From: Strigamia acuminata
Lineage: Eukaryota > Arthropoda > Chilopoda > Geophilomorpha > Linotaeniidae
Direction of reading: 5' to 3'
Length of the DNA: 64,000 nt
Assembly (NCBI GenBank): GCA_949358305.1
Contig: OX442314.1
Span: 59,281,369 to 59,345,368, forward strand
In this document: positions 1 to 9,907 of the stretch, piece after piece
Layout of the letters: each line of letters opens with the position of its first letter
Numbering within the stretch: the stretch's first letter is position 1
Program-made: the position numbers and the translations under genes
The notes under the pieces: generated by a model
What the model saw: the letters and a program-made list of their open reading frames with translations, nothing else
The model's database searches: none
What the model was told of the DNA's origin: nothing

Positions 1-41
1 CAGAATCAAGAGTGATCAGAGTGTGCCAAAATAATTTGACT
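1..41. other. Host flank left of gypsy E1, with TSD copy
   Basis: Only 41 bases of host DNA remain left of the first retrotransposon. The last four bases (38-41, GACT) recur at 16518-16521 just after the other LTR, which makes them the target-site duplication. Nothing else is recognisable. Confidence 0.8.
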
Positions 42-672
42 TGTCGTGATTCGACTTTGTGGTTAAAGATAATAAATAATACACTCGGGAATACAATATA
101 CTTCAAATACTGCTTTATTAAAACACGCTTACTAATACAAATATAAGTTAAGATGTTTCCTGTGGTGGTCCTCGGATTCGGCTGCGAATACAAGTTGCCG
201 CTAAACAATGGCGGATCCAATTGTCTAGTCCTACGCGTGGTCTGTGTTTGTTGTCTAGGGTATTTCCACGTGTTATTATGAACACGCGAGGATTCGCTTT
301 CTCGTGCGAATTAAACGAATATCGTTCGGATATTTATTCTAGCGTAGTTTGGCTACGCTAAATAAATGTGGCTGTTGTACAGTTGAATGGTCAGCGGGCA
401 CCGGTCCTCGATCAATCCGTGAAACGGCCTGAAAGGTGAGGTAAATGGTGCTCTTGCTGAGATTGGTGTAACTGTAGTGTCGTTTCCGGTCAAGCGTTGG
501 CGTTATATATTAACCGGAAATGACGTCATATGCAAATCATTGTGATTATGCAGGCTCGCAGAAACGAGAGACTAGCCAGTCTATTCACCGTTCCTGGCGC
601 ACTCTAGTGTCAAGAATTAATAATGAGATAATTACCACTAATTATATCTTCTGGTGATGCCGAATCACCACA
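42..672 (-). repeat. E1 3' LTR
   Basis: This is the downstream LTR of E1, matching 15887-16517. On the coding strand it begins TGTGGTGATTCG and ends CGAATCACGACA, an imperfect 12-bp terminal inverted repeat. A poly(A) signal AATAAA lies on the minus strand at 114-119, placed to terminate transcripts that start near the TATA-like site at about 503-512. Just upstream on the coding strand (673-690) is a purine-rich tract, GGGGAGGGACG, the expected polypurine tract. Confidence 0.92.
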
Positions 673-898
673 CGTCCCTCCCCGAGAATGAACTATCGGG
701 ACCCTCTAAATAACAATGGAAAAACATCATCTCAGAAAACAAATGCTTTTATTATAGTGAGGATGAGGCGATGAATAAAAATTATTATACACTTTAAAAT
801 TTACTATATGTTTTTAAATAAGAGAATTGCTCGTAAAGACATGATTAACTTATGACTAGAAAGGATTTTCCTTTTTACAAGAGCTATCGGAAGGTGTT

Positions 899-3800
899 CT
901 ATTTCTTTAGATTGTCGGCGTAGCTCGTTTTATCCTCCGAACTTGGTTTGTCCAGGTTAGGAGATGTGGTCAATCTAGACGAGTAATCCGTCGGATCCTC
1001 GCTTTCATTCAGGTAGAATCGTAGATGGCCGGGAGGCTCCAAAGGGTTTCCCGTTCTCTCATGAGCCCAAATTTGGGGTAGGAAAGGGGCCATGCCCTGG
1101 TTCGTGTGATGGATCCTTTGCGCTTCGGCGGCGCTGGTTGGCGCTCGATGGGCTCGGAGTAGTCGCTGGTGCTGGATAAACATGTCGTTTCCTGGCCCAG
1201 CTTCAATAGCCTTTTTCATCCACACGTAAAGGGAGAAGCCGCGATCCGGAGTTTGCAGCAACTTTTGCTTAGTGTCTTCGGTTAAGGATAAGCCTGGATA
1301 GTACAACGTTAGTCTCGGAGCGATCCGGGGTGGCGTTGGTTCTGGAGCCTTATCCTGCGGCTGTGGACGAAGCATCGTCGATTTGGTCTTTTTCTTCGCA
1401 AGTTGGACTGGTTTGGCCAGTTGCTCGGGAGCTTTCTTCTTCTTGATAGGCGGGGGAGGAGGAGGCGGAATCGAATCTGTCGAGTCCAGGTCCTCCATGA
1501 CGGTATCGGCGGCTGGAAGCGACGGAGGTGGATTCCGAATGGCAGCTCGCACGTTTTGGTATGAGGCCTCCGGATCCGGGTCCTGGGCCACCATTTGGGC
1601 TCGAATTACGGCCGCCGAGGGTACCAGGCGCGTCCAACTGTCTACGAGAGCCGGCGGGACCTGGAAACCTTCGTGGGCCACCACGATCCAGGCCGCCACA
1701 GCAACACGTGCGTTCCGGAAGGTGGCGGCAGCTAGCAAAATCGACATCAGATCGGTGATGGCGACCACGATCCTAGTGTTCCAATTCGGATGATTCCGGT
1801 TTTTGTTCTGCGTATATTCGATTGAAATTCGCTGAAGGTTTGTGATGACGTTCTGGATTACGTTTTGTTGGTACGAATCCATTTCGCACAAAAGTGCTCT
1901 GGCCTGCTCCACGGTTGTGACGTCCAGGAATTGTTGCAACGTTACCTCCGAAGGGTTGATTGGAGTCGAGGCTTGAACGACTGCTGGGGCTGGCAACATC
2001 GGATTGGGTCCCGTGGATGTCGTTGGCTGAGGCACAGATCTGACCAGACGTCTTGATTTTTCCGGTTCGGGCTTGTCCCAAACAATTGGAGTTCTCGTCG
2101 AAGTTGAAGCTTCGGGGATAGTTGGGAGAGGTTCGACTTTGGCTGGTCCAAAGCGAGCTTCTCGATGCTTGAGTTGTTCTTCAGAACTCAGTGTCGGTGC
2201 GCCGATTATCACTTTCTTGCGAAAGGCGCTTGGGAGGCTGACGCTAGATGTTACGCTTCCCGTCTGCGAGAGTTCCGGCTTGATGAAAGCACTTGGCGCC
2301 GTCTCTAGACTCGAGGCGGTCGAGAGAGTTGGGCGGTAGATCGGTTTCGGCTGCATTTGTTGGTATTTCATGACCACCGCGAGGAGATCCGCCTGAGTAT
2401 ACATCTTTTTCTGCTCAGGGACCTCGTCGATAATTACTTCGTCGTCGATCTTCATCGGTTCGGGACTGTCCCGAATCGATTTGGTATCTTCGTAGCGTCT
2501 CCTATCTCGCTGTCGTATTTCCTCTTCACGATACGCTTTCCATGAACGTGCGCGACTCTCCGATCCTCTCCTTCTTCGTTCGTCTTGAAGACAGAGGTTC
2601 TCTCGTTCACGTCGGGCTTTCTCATCACGTTCACGTAGGAACTCTTCTCGGTGTCTGTTCCAAGACTCTTTGTTTTCCTCCCGCCGTCGAAAGTAATTTC
2701 TACGATAATCGTCCCAATTTTCTTGGTTCCTATCGCGTCGGTGTTGATCTTCTCGGCGGTCGGGGCGTTCGCGTACATTCTCTCTTCTACGGCTGGTTGA
2801 CGGGGCGTCCCTAGATTGAAATCGCGATGTTTGTGGGGCCTCCGTTTTTCCTAGGCGAGAGAAAGCGCTTGGTTTGGCCAGGCGTTTCTTTGTCGCGGGT
2901 TTCTTACTCTGTGTGCTGCTGGAAGTGCTTGGCTTGTCCAGGCATTGTTTCTTCGCTGAGCAGCCTCCTTCGTCGTGCTCGTTGGAGAGACGTTTCTCGG
3001 CCTTCTGGCGTTTGCGACCAAAAAATCCTAAAAAATGCAATTGGTGCATTGCTCGCTGCGAGGTGATAAATCCGTGCCTCGGTCTCCAATCTGGGCGGTC
3101 GGGCCGGTCTTCGCGGATCTGTTGGAGCCAAGTCTTAATTTCCTCGGTCGAGTAACCGTCCGGCTGCAGATAATCGAAAACTTCGTCATGAGCAGTCCGC
3201 CTCACCTCCTCGTAATACGCCATATGGATTTCGTATTTTTCTTCCTCCGTTTCGGCGTCGCGCCATTGTTCGTACACTTCCCATCCCCGTTGGTCGTCTG
3301 GAAAGGCGGCTCGTATTAGTGGATTCGGGATTGGCGCCGGCGGATCCATATTTCTTGAAATTACCGCCCGCAAAGCTGCTTGGTATTGGCGCGGCATGTA
3401 GTGGATCAACGTTTGCTGGCTGGACCAGTAGCGGCTGATCGCACGAGATAATAAAAGGCGAATTTTCCATGGTTCAAAGTTGACCGATTCTTCGAGCGCT
3501 TGTCGGAACAGTATGGGGATGACTTCTCGCCATAAGCTGCCTGCGGAAACTCTTTTCGGGTCGATTTGTCCCCACGTAGTGCGATATCCGTCCTAAATAT
3601 TAGAATATTAATGAATATATTAGGATCGTTGATTAATTTGTCATATATTTTTTTTTTTAGAGATTCTTTCGTCTAACACAAGATGGCGTCATGGTCGGCC
3701 ATGTGCTTTTCGACCACGTGTCTTGAAGTTACTTTTTCTTTCGGTATTTGATTAATTTTGACAATTTGTCACTTAAAGTTAAATTATTTCTTCGTTCGTG

Positions 3801-4017
3801 GTCAGTCCACGAACTTATTTCGTATTTTTAATTATCGATAATTGAATTTTTTCTATTTTTTACTTACGTCGGGTTGGGCATCGGGTTCATTGGGTTCGTC
3901 CCAATTTCCCTCTTCGTTGTTTACGACGATTTGTAATAAATCCACTTGATCTTCGTCGTCATCCTCGGAAGCGTTGTTTACGGCCCGTTCAATTTCTTTC
4001 TTCCAATCATTTCTCAT
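899..4017 (-). CDS. E1 third ORF (spliced), basic protein of unknown function
   Basis: A large ORF lies downstream of pol, where errantivirus-like elements carry env. Exon 1 (4017-3868) starts with ATG and encodes 50 residues rich in Asp, Glu and Asn, ending in frame at a consensus donor GTAAGT (3867-3862). The acceptor ATATTTAG ends at 3593. Exon 2 (3592-899) continues in the same phase to give about 947 residues. Reading through the intron meets stops soon after exon 1. The protein has a W/Y-rich N-terminal part, an Arg/Glu/Asp-rich middle, a short proline run followed by lysines, and a C-terminal part containing LTLYYPGLSL. I see no signal peptide, membrane segment or Cys cluster, so it is not a recognisable envelope protein. 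It shows no obvious similarity to the accessory protein of E2/E3. The function is unknown. Confidence 0.72.
3594..3867 (-). other. Predicted intron in the E1 third ORF
   Basis: The 274-bp segment has donor GTAAGT at 3867-3862 and acceptor TTTAG ending at 3593 on the coding strand. It is A/T-rich, contains in-frame stops, and joins two open frames in phase 0. This is seen in sequence only, with no transcript evidence. Confidence 0.68.
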
Positions 4018-4235
4018 TTTTCGAAAATTAATTTGATACTTTGATTTACGGCTGCCTCGAGGTGATCGTCGCTTAGTCGGAGATGACAGTGATAAGTGTG
4101 GGTCGGGTTAGAGGTTAACTATTAGTCTCATGTCGTCTTTGATTGGTTTGGCCAATTAAGACGCATTGTGGGACGTAACAGGTGTCCCCCCTGTGGTTGT
4201 TTTTATCGATTGTTTGAGACAATGGCTGGAGTCGC

Positions 4236-5281
4236 TTATTGTTTTCCGACGAGTTTCCCGTCTTTTATGAACGGGTTTGGCTTGTGTCGACGCATACCGT
4301 ATATTTTATCAGGTTTGAGGATTCTTGTAGTCTTATTTTTGTTTGATTGCTTTCCTTTTTTAGGAGATTCTTCGACTATTTCCTCCCTCTCCGAAATCTC
4401 ATCCGGGGCGTCGGCCGCTTCGTGTAACTCATCTTGAACTAAATTGGTTGGGCCAGTTTGTTCATCTAAAAACATGTCGCGAATAATTGGATTTTGCGCT
4501 GGTTTCGTCTGATATTCCGTCCAAGCCTCTTGAGGAAACTCAGGTAAGTATGGAGTTAATTCTCGGGCGTGGATCGATCTAAAATTAACGTTGTCTGCCA
4601 ATCTTTTTAGCTTGAAAGCGTTTCCGCCGTGGGCTTCGAGTATGACGTACGGGCCGTCGCGTTTGTCTGCTAGGCCTGCGTGGATCCCCTTATCGGCGCT
4701 GGACTGAATATGTGTGTCTTTCCAGACGAGGTCATTGACTTTAAAATTGCAGAAGGGCCGATCCTTTCCAGCAATGCTAATACGATCTCTCATGTCGAAT
4801 ATGTGAGACATCATGTGTTGATAAGTGGCCGAAATTATTTGCTCCAATCTATCGACATAAATATGAGGCTTCTCGGGATCGATTTCCAGTATTTCCTCCG
4901 GTATTCGCGGGTCCCAGGGCACTCTGAGTTCCCGAGCAAAGTTTAGAAACGCGGGAGAAAATTTGCGGTTCCTCGAGATCGTCGTGCGGATGCTGAAGGC
5001 AATTTCACGAAGATATTCGTCCCAGCTGGAGTGAACATCGGTGAAAATTGCCAGCGCATATTTTATGTCGCGATTTAACCTTTCGACGGGATTGGCCCGT
5101 GGATTATAGGTTGATGTGTATGATGTCTCGATGTCGAATTTTTTACAGAAGTCTTTATACAAATTTGACGCAAACTGTGGTCCATTATCGGAAATTAGTT
5201 TCCGAGGGAATCCGAAATGAAGCGCCACTTCGTACAAACATCGAATGATTTTCTGCTTAGTTGGTCTCTCCATTGGAAAGA
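4236..5281 (-). pseudogene. pol: E1 pol, 3' fragment (integrase core and C-terminus)
   Basis: This is the distal part of E1 pol, cut off from the rest by copia C1. It carries the second and third integrase catalytic positions, SDNGPQF and PVERLNRD, then a C-terminal domain with the pattern VNDLVWK...GPYVILEAHGGNAFKLKRL typical of gypsy integrase tails, and a Lys-rich end. The stop at 4236 lies 218 bases before the ATG of the third ORF. With C1 and one TSD copy disregarded, the frame is continuous with 9908-12880 and gives about 1337 residues. Expression as a separate protein is unlikely because no promoter is seen. Confidence 0.9.
5277..5281. repeat. TSD of copia C1 (left copy)
   Basis: AAAGA stands directly before the left LTR of C1 and again at 9908-9912 after the right LTR. 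This 5-bp duplication fixes the ends of C1 exactly. Confidence 0.95.
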
Positions 5282-5418
5282 TGTTGGAATAACTTCAGCA
5301 CACAACGTTAATTTTGAATACATTCACATCACTCCATATTTATTCCTCTTTTGTAACACAACAAACATACAACCTAAAATCATTGTTACATTACTAAGCA
5401 ACGCATTTAATATCAACA
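5282..5418 (-). repeat. C1 3' LTR
   Basis: The 137-bp LTR is identical to 9771-9907. On the coding strand the bases just before it (about 5419-5430) read GTGGGCGAG, a short purine-rich stretch in the polypurine-tract position. Confidence 0.95.
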
Positions 5419-5493
5419 CTCGCCCACGTTGCATACTTTAGTAATTAAACTATTTCAAATTATAAATGTACATTTTTTGACTCAAATGTTAAT

Positions 5494-8400
5494 TCAATAA
5501 AGTCCGATAAATTTCAAAACATTTTCCAACTTTGGCTTGGATAAGGCTTTCGTCATGACGTCTGCCAACATCTTATCTGTCGGTACGAACTCAATATCAT
5601 AAACTCCTTTTGCTACATCATCACGCAAAAATAGGACACGACGCTGGAAGTGTTTTGTGCGTGCGTGGAATTGTGGGTTCTTCGTCAAGGCGACCGCAGC
5701 CTGGTTATCACAATACAATTTGATAGGGTGTCGCACGATAGAATCCAACTTGAGCTCACTCAAGAAGGAACTTTGCCATTTAATCTCTTTGGCCAATTCT
5801 ACCAGGGCCACGAATTCGGCCTCGCAAGTAGAGAGTGCAACCAATTGCTGCTTGCGCGACTGCCATGTGACGGCAGTGCCGCCAATAAGGGTTATGTAAC
5901 CTGCAAATGATTTTGCATCATGAGAAGGGGTGTTCCAAGAGGAGTCAGCGAATCCTCTTAATTGATTTAATTCTCTTCGATAAGTTAACTTGTAGTCTTT
6001 CGTTGCTTTAAGGTATCTCAAGATCCTTTTTGCGGCTGTCCAGTGACATTCAAATGGCTGGGTTAGCCATTGTGATAGGCTTGATACCGCAAAAGCCAAA
6101 TCGGGTCTTGTACCTTGTGCTAAGTACATCAATGATCCAATGATTTCCCTGTAAGGCTTATCCTCGAGTGGATTTCCCTTTGGGTAAGTTGGATCTTCAA
6201 ACTTCTGAGCAAGATCCATTGGTGTGTTTACGGTATTGGCATTTTCCATGCCAAATCTTTGGAGTAATTGCTCAATATAAGGCCTTTGGTGGATTGCAAT
6301 AGAGCCATCTTCATCATTAGTTTCGACCTGAATGCCGAGTATGTTCTTGACCCGTCCAAGATTAACTATATCAATCTTCTGTCCTATCTTCTGCAATAGT
6401 AGGTTCATAAAGTCTTGGTTATTTGTAAACACCAGTAGATCATCCACATACACGGCCATCCAAATTAACTTTTGATGATCATAACAAAAATATACACACG
6501 AGTCTATGGTCAACTTCTTAAATCCAACGTCCAACAATATTCGATTAAGGGCCTCGTGCCATGCTCGCCCAGCTTGCGGAAGCCCGTAAATTGCACGCAG
6601 GAGCAAGCAAACACGAGGTACGTCAAAATCTTGTTCATAACCGGGTGGTTGAGCCATATAAACAGTTTCTTTTAATTTGGCATGTAAGTAAGCAGCTTTC
6701 ACGTCATAGTGAAAAATTAGTAATTGAAATATTGCTGCCATCGCGAAAAGCATGCGAATTGTAGATAAACGGACAACAGGTGCAAATGATTCTTCAAAAT
6801 CAATGCCTTTTGTTATCCTATAACCTTGCGCAACCAACCGTGCTTTAAACTTTGGTAAATTTGTTCTTGGGTCCATCGTTTTCTTATAAACCCATCTTGA
6901 GCCAATCACTTTGGCTTGTTCTGGTTTTGATACCAGTCTCCAAGTCTTACGTTCTCGCTGAGCATCCATTTCATTATCCATGGCCTTTTTCCATTGCTCA
7001 GCTTCTTCTGATTCAATCGCTTGCTTATAGTTCTGTGGTTCTATAATCGCTTCTTCAGCATGGTGCGAGGAGAGACCCGTTTCGGGTAAACCATTGTGAT
7101 TAACATGACGTGCAGCGTCACGTGCACTCGCCCATCTTCGATCGCGGTGTTTACGCCAATCAGCAACCTGATATGGCTGAACTTGTCGACGAATTCTAGT
7201 TGACTGTCTCCTAACCACTGGTTGATTCTCATGTTGATCAATAGGCGGTGTTGTTTCAACTTCAACTGGGGCTGATTCCAGTATGTATGACATCATTGGC
7301 TCCAGTTGATTATGTTTTTGCAACAAATCACTCCCATTCTTTGTCTCATCAAACCGGACATCGCGAGAAATAATTATTTGATTTGTCCGCGGGTCCATGA
7401 ATTTCCATCCTGGTTGTAAATCAGGGTAACCAACGAATATTACTGGCTTTGCTCTGGGTTCCAATTTCTTACGATGCTGCTTTGGCACCCAAGCATATGC
7501 CAAGCACCCAAAAATCCGTAGATGTTTAACTGTTGGTTTCACACCGGTCAAGCGTTCTATAGGAGTTTGTCCAACAAAACGCTTAGTTGGCGACCTGTTC
7601 CCAATATAGGCTGCCGTTGCAGCCGCTTCTGCCCAATATTCCATAGGGAGTTTAGCATCCTGCAACATGGTGCGTGTCTTGTCCAAAATTTTTCTGTTAC
7701 TGCGCTCAGCAACTCCATTCTGGGCTGGGCTATAAATTACAGTTTTCTGATGTTCAATGCCATTTTGGGCCATAACATTGGCGAATCTTTTATTCAAAAA
7801 TTCAGTCCCATTGTCGGTTCTTACGGTCTTGACGCGCATATCATACTTGTTCTGTTGTACCGCTAAGAACTCCTTAAATACTTCAGTAACTTGATCTTTA
7901 GTTTTTAAAAATTTCAGAAAAATTGCTCTTGAATAATCGTCCACGATTGTATACATGTAAACTGATCCTCCACAAGATGGTACGGTCATCGGACCACAAA
8001 GGTCCATATGTAGCATCTGGAGAGGTGCAGTGCTCTTAATCGACTGGACCGACTTAAATGGAGAACGAGTAAGCTTTCCTGTCACACATGCCTGACACAA
8101 CGGCAATGGCTTGAGATTTTTCAAAAGTAAGTCTTTAACCATGTCCCTTGTGACCAATATCTTCAAATCCTGAAAATTTAGGTGTGCAAATCTTCGATGC
8201 CAGAGAACAGTGTCTAATTCTTGGTTAGACTGTGTGACGGTTTTCCCAGCAAAACCAGCCTCTGCTTCATCAGGTGATATGGAACATCTTCCCAATGAGG
8301 CTTTAAACGCAAACAAGGTATTCTTCATCTCTGCCTCTAACACAACTCGAGCATTCATATCCACTATCTTACAAAATCCGTCCACGAACAATACGGAGCA

Positions 8401-9591
8401 TCCCTTTTTAATAGCACGGCCAACCGAAAATAAATTGTTCGTTAACGACGGCACATATAACACCTCATCCAGGTGTAATGTACGGCACACTCCTTCATAT
8501 TTAACTATTAAATCAACTGTCCCGATGCCAGTAGCTTGGACAGCGGTCCCATCTGCCAAAATGACCATACGAGCTGCACCAGAATCCAAAGTCTTAAACA
8601 ATATCTCATTTCCTGTCATGTGGGAAGTGGCACCAGAATCGAGAAACCATTCCGCAGGACCGGACTCGAGGGGCAGGGTGTCCCGACGTCTCGTGCTCAA
8701 AGCAAAATCCAAATTTACATCTTTGTTTACAGCCTCTTTAACGTTCATCGTCCGATTTTGGAAATCTTTTCGACCACGAATACCCCGGACCGGAAACGCA
8801 CCCCGGGTTGAACTGGCTCCCCTGTCTGTTGACGATGAAGTCTCTCTCTGCCAACACTGTGCTTCCACATGACCAAGCTTCCCACAGGACCAACACTTAA
8901 TGCGCGATTTTCCTCGAAATCCACGGCCAAATGTACCCCGCTGAAACTGTCCTCGGCCCCGTTGTTTAATAAAATTTGCCCCTTCAAGCGACGTTGATGG
9001 TGTCTTGTTTCGATCTTCTTCGGCAAGCAAGGCACGTTTTACTGTCTGTAGGTTCAATGATGATATACCAATGACATCACAACTTCTTACAACATCTTTA
9101 TATTGCGAAGACAATCCCCTCAAAATATGAGCACAAAGTTCTGCCTCTTTAATGACAACACTTAGAGTGTGGAGCTGTTTGGACAGTGACAAGGCGCGAT
9201 CAAGGTAAGCGACAACTGTTTCACCTGGCTTCATAGTTAGGCGACCCAAGTCTGTCCTCAAATGGACTGTTAAATCCTCTGTTGCACCCTGATTCTCTGT
9301 CTGCAGGGATTCCCACACTGCTTTGGCATTTGCGCAATCTATCACATGTCGCAACTGAGTTGAATCAATTGTTGTCAAAATAGCATTAGTTGCCTCCAAG
9401 TCTGACTTTAGCCAAGCATCTCGTCTTGTTTTAAATACATCGTCAGTCTCTGCAACAGTCTTTACTGGAATATCCGTAGATACAGCTTCCCACCATCCTT
9501 TGGTTTTCAGCAAAATTGTCATCCTGAACTTCCATTCCGGGTAGTTTCTCCCATTTAACCGCTCAATTGAATGATACTGCTGCTCAGACAT
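5494..9591 (-). CDS. gag-pol: C1 gag-pol polyprotein
   Basis: This single 1365-residue ORF has the Ty1/copia domain order. The gag part (about 1-230) ends in an Arg/Gly-rich stretch and a CCHC zinc knuckle, CWSCGKLGHVEAQC (233-246). The aspartic protease motif is LDSGATSHMTG, with its Asp at 318. The integrase zinc region runs from LWHRRFAHL to CQACVTGK, and the catalytic core shows VDDYSR (about 549), RTDNGTEF (about 594) and NGVAERSNR (about 630). Reverse transcriptase has YVDD at about 1048. RNase H shows FADSSW, STCEAEF and YCDNQAA (about 1293). Integrase before RT is diagnostic of copia. All catalytic motifs I can check are intact, and gag and pol share one frame, as in Drosophila copia. 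Length is normal for the family. Confidence 0.96.
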   Translation of the reverse strand: MSEQQYHSIERLNGRNYPEWKFRMTILLKTKGWWEAVSTDIPVKTVAETDDVFKTRRDAWLKSDLEATNAILTTIDSTQLRHVIDCANAKAVWESLQTENQGATEDLTVHLRTDLGRLTMKPGETVVAYLDRALSLSKQLHTLSVVIKEAELCAHILRGLSSQYKDVVRSCDVIGISSLNLQTVKRALLAEEDRNKTPSTSLEGANFIKQRGRGQFQRGTFGRGFRGKSRIKCWSCGKLGHVEAQCWQRETSSSTDRGASSTRGAFPVRGIRGRKDFQNRTMNVKEAVNKDVNLDFALSTRRRDTLPLESGPAEWFLDSGATSHMTGNEILFKTLDSGAARMVILADGTAVQATGIGTVDLIVKYEGVCRTLHLDEVLYVPSLTNNLFSVGRAIKKGCSVLFVDGFCKIVDMNARVVLEAEMKNTLFAFKASLGRCSISPDEAEAGFAGKTVTQSNQELDTVLWHRRFAHLNFQDLKILVTRDMVKDLLLKNLKPLPLCQACVTGKLTRSPFKSVQSIKSTAPLQMLHMDLCGPMTVPSCGGSVYMYTIVDDYSRAIFLKFLKTKDQVTEVFKEFLAVQQNKYDMRVKTVRTDNGTEFLNKRFANVMAQNGIEHQKTVIYSPAQNGVAERSNRKILDKTRTMLQDAKLPMEYWAEAAATAAYIGNRSPTKRFVGQTPIERLTGVKPTVKHLRIFGCLAYAWVPKQHRKKLEPRAKPVIFVGYPDLQPGWKFMDPRTNQIIISRDVRFDETKNGSDLLQKHNQLEPMMSYILESAPVEVETTPPIDQHENQPVVRRQSTRIRRQVQPYQVADWRKHRDRRWASARDAARHVNHNGLPETGLSSHHAEEAIIEPQNYKQAIESEEAEQWKKAMDNEMDAQRERKTWRLVSKPEQAKVIGSRWVYKKTMDPRTNLPKFKARLVAQGYRITKGIDFEESFAPVVRLSTIRMLFAMAAIFQLLIFHYDVKAAYLHAKLKETVYMAQPPGYEQDFDVPRVCLLLRAIYGLPQAGRAWHEALNRILLDVGFKKLTIDSCVYFCYDHQKLIWMAVYVDDLLVFTNNQDFMNLLLQKIGQKIDIVNLGRVKNILGIQVETNDEDGSIAIHQRPYIEQLLQRFGMENANTVNTPMDLAQKFEDPTYPKGNPLEDKPYREIIGSLMYLAQGTRPDLAFAVSSLSQWLTQPFECHWTAAKRILRYLKATKDYKLTYRRELNQLRGFADSSWNTPSHDAKSFAGYITLIGGTAVTWQSRKQQLVALSTCEAEFVALVELAKEIKWQSSFLSELKLDSIVRHPIKLYCDNQAAVALTKNPQFHARTKHFQRRVLFLRDDVAKGVYDIEFVPTDKMLADVMTKALSKPKLENVLKFIGLY

Positions 9592-9756
9592 TACTGCTGC
9601 TCAGTCATGACGAATTGTCTCGCAAAAAAAAATGTAGGCCTAGCTTCTTTCAAACATGGCAACTCAACAAAAAAATATGGGAAAGGACTCATAATCAATC
9701 ACAGTTCAATTTTTGAATCCAACACTTATCTTTGTAGTTTGTGCTGTTGCTTGTGC

Positions 9757-9770
9757 GGGCCCATAACCCA
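9757..9770 (-). promoter_or_regulatory. C1 primer-binding site (internal, half-tRNA-iMet type)
   Basis: Directly after the 5' LTR the coding strand reads TGGGTTATGGGCCC. This complements the anticodon-arm sequence GGGCCCATAACCCA of eukaryotic initiator tRNA-Met, not its 3' CCA end. Drosophila copia is known to use a 5' half-molecule of tRNA-iMet cut in the anticodon loop, and this site fits that mode. Confidence 0.82.
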
Positions 9771-9907
9771 TGTTGGAATAACTTCAGCACACAACGTTAA
9801 TTTTGAATACATTCACATCACTCCATATTTATTCCTCTTTTGTAACACAACAAACATACAACCTAAAATCATTGTTACATTACTAAGCAACGCATTTAAT
9901 ATCAACA
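9771..9907 (-). repeat. C1 5' LTR
   Basis: The 137-bp LTR is identical to 5282-5418 and is followed at 9908-9912 by the second AAAGA copy. A leader of about 180 bp separates it from the gag-pol ATG. Confidence 0.95.

Larger units (their letters stand above)
5282..9907 (-). mobile_element. Ty1/copia LTR retrotransposon C1 (complete, intact)
   Basis: The 4626-bp element has 137-bp LTRs that are identical by eye (5282-5418 and 9771-9907, starting TGTTG and ending CAACA) and a perfect 5-bp TSD, AAAGA. It carries one uninterrupted 1365-codon gag-pol ORF. It lies inside the integrase region of E1 in the same orientation. Identical LTRs and an intact ORF indicate a very recent insertion of an element that may still be mobile. 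Confidence 0.96.

Noticed and set aside
899-3409. E1 third ORF as an envelope gene
   Set aside because: It sits in the env position, but there is no signal peptide, transmembrane helix, Cys pattern or cleavage site.
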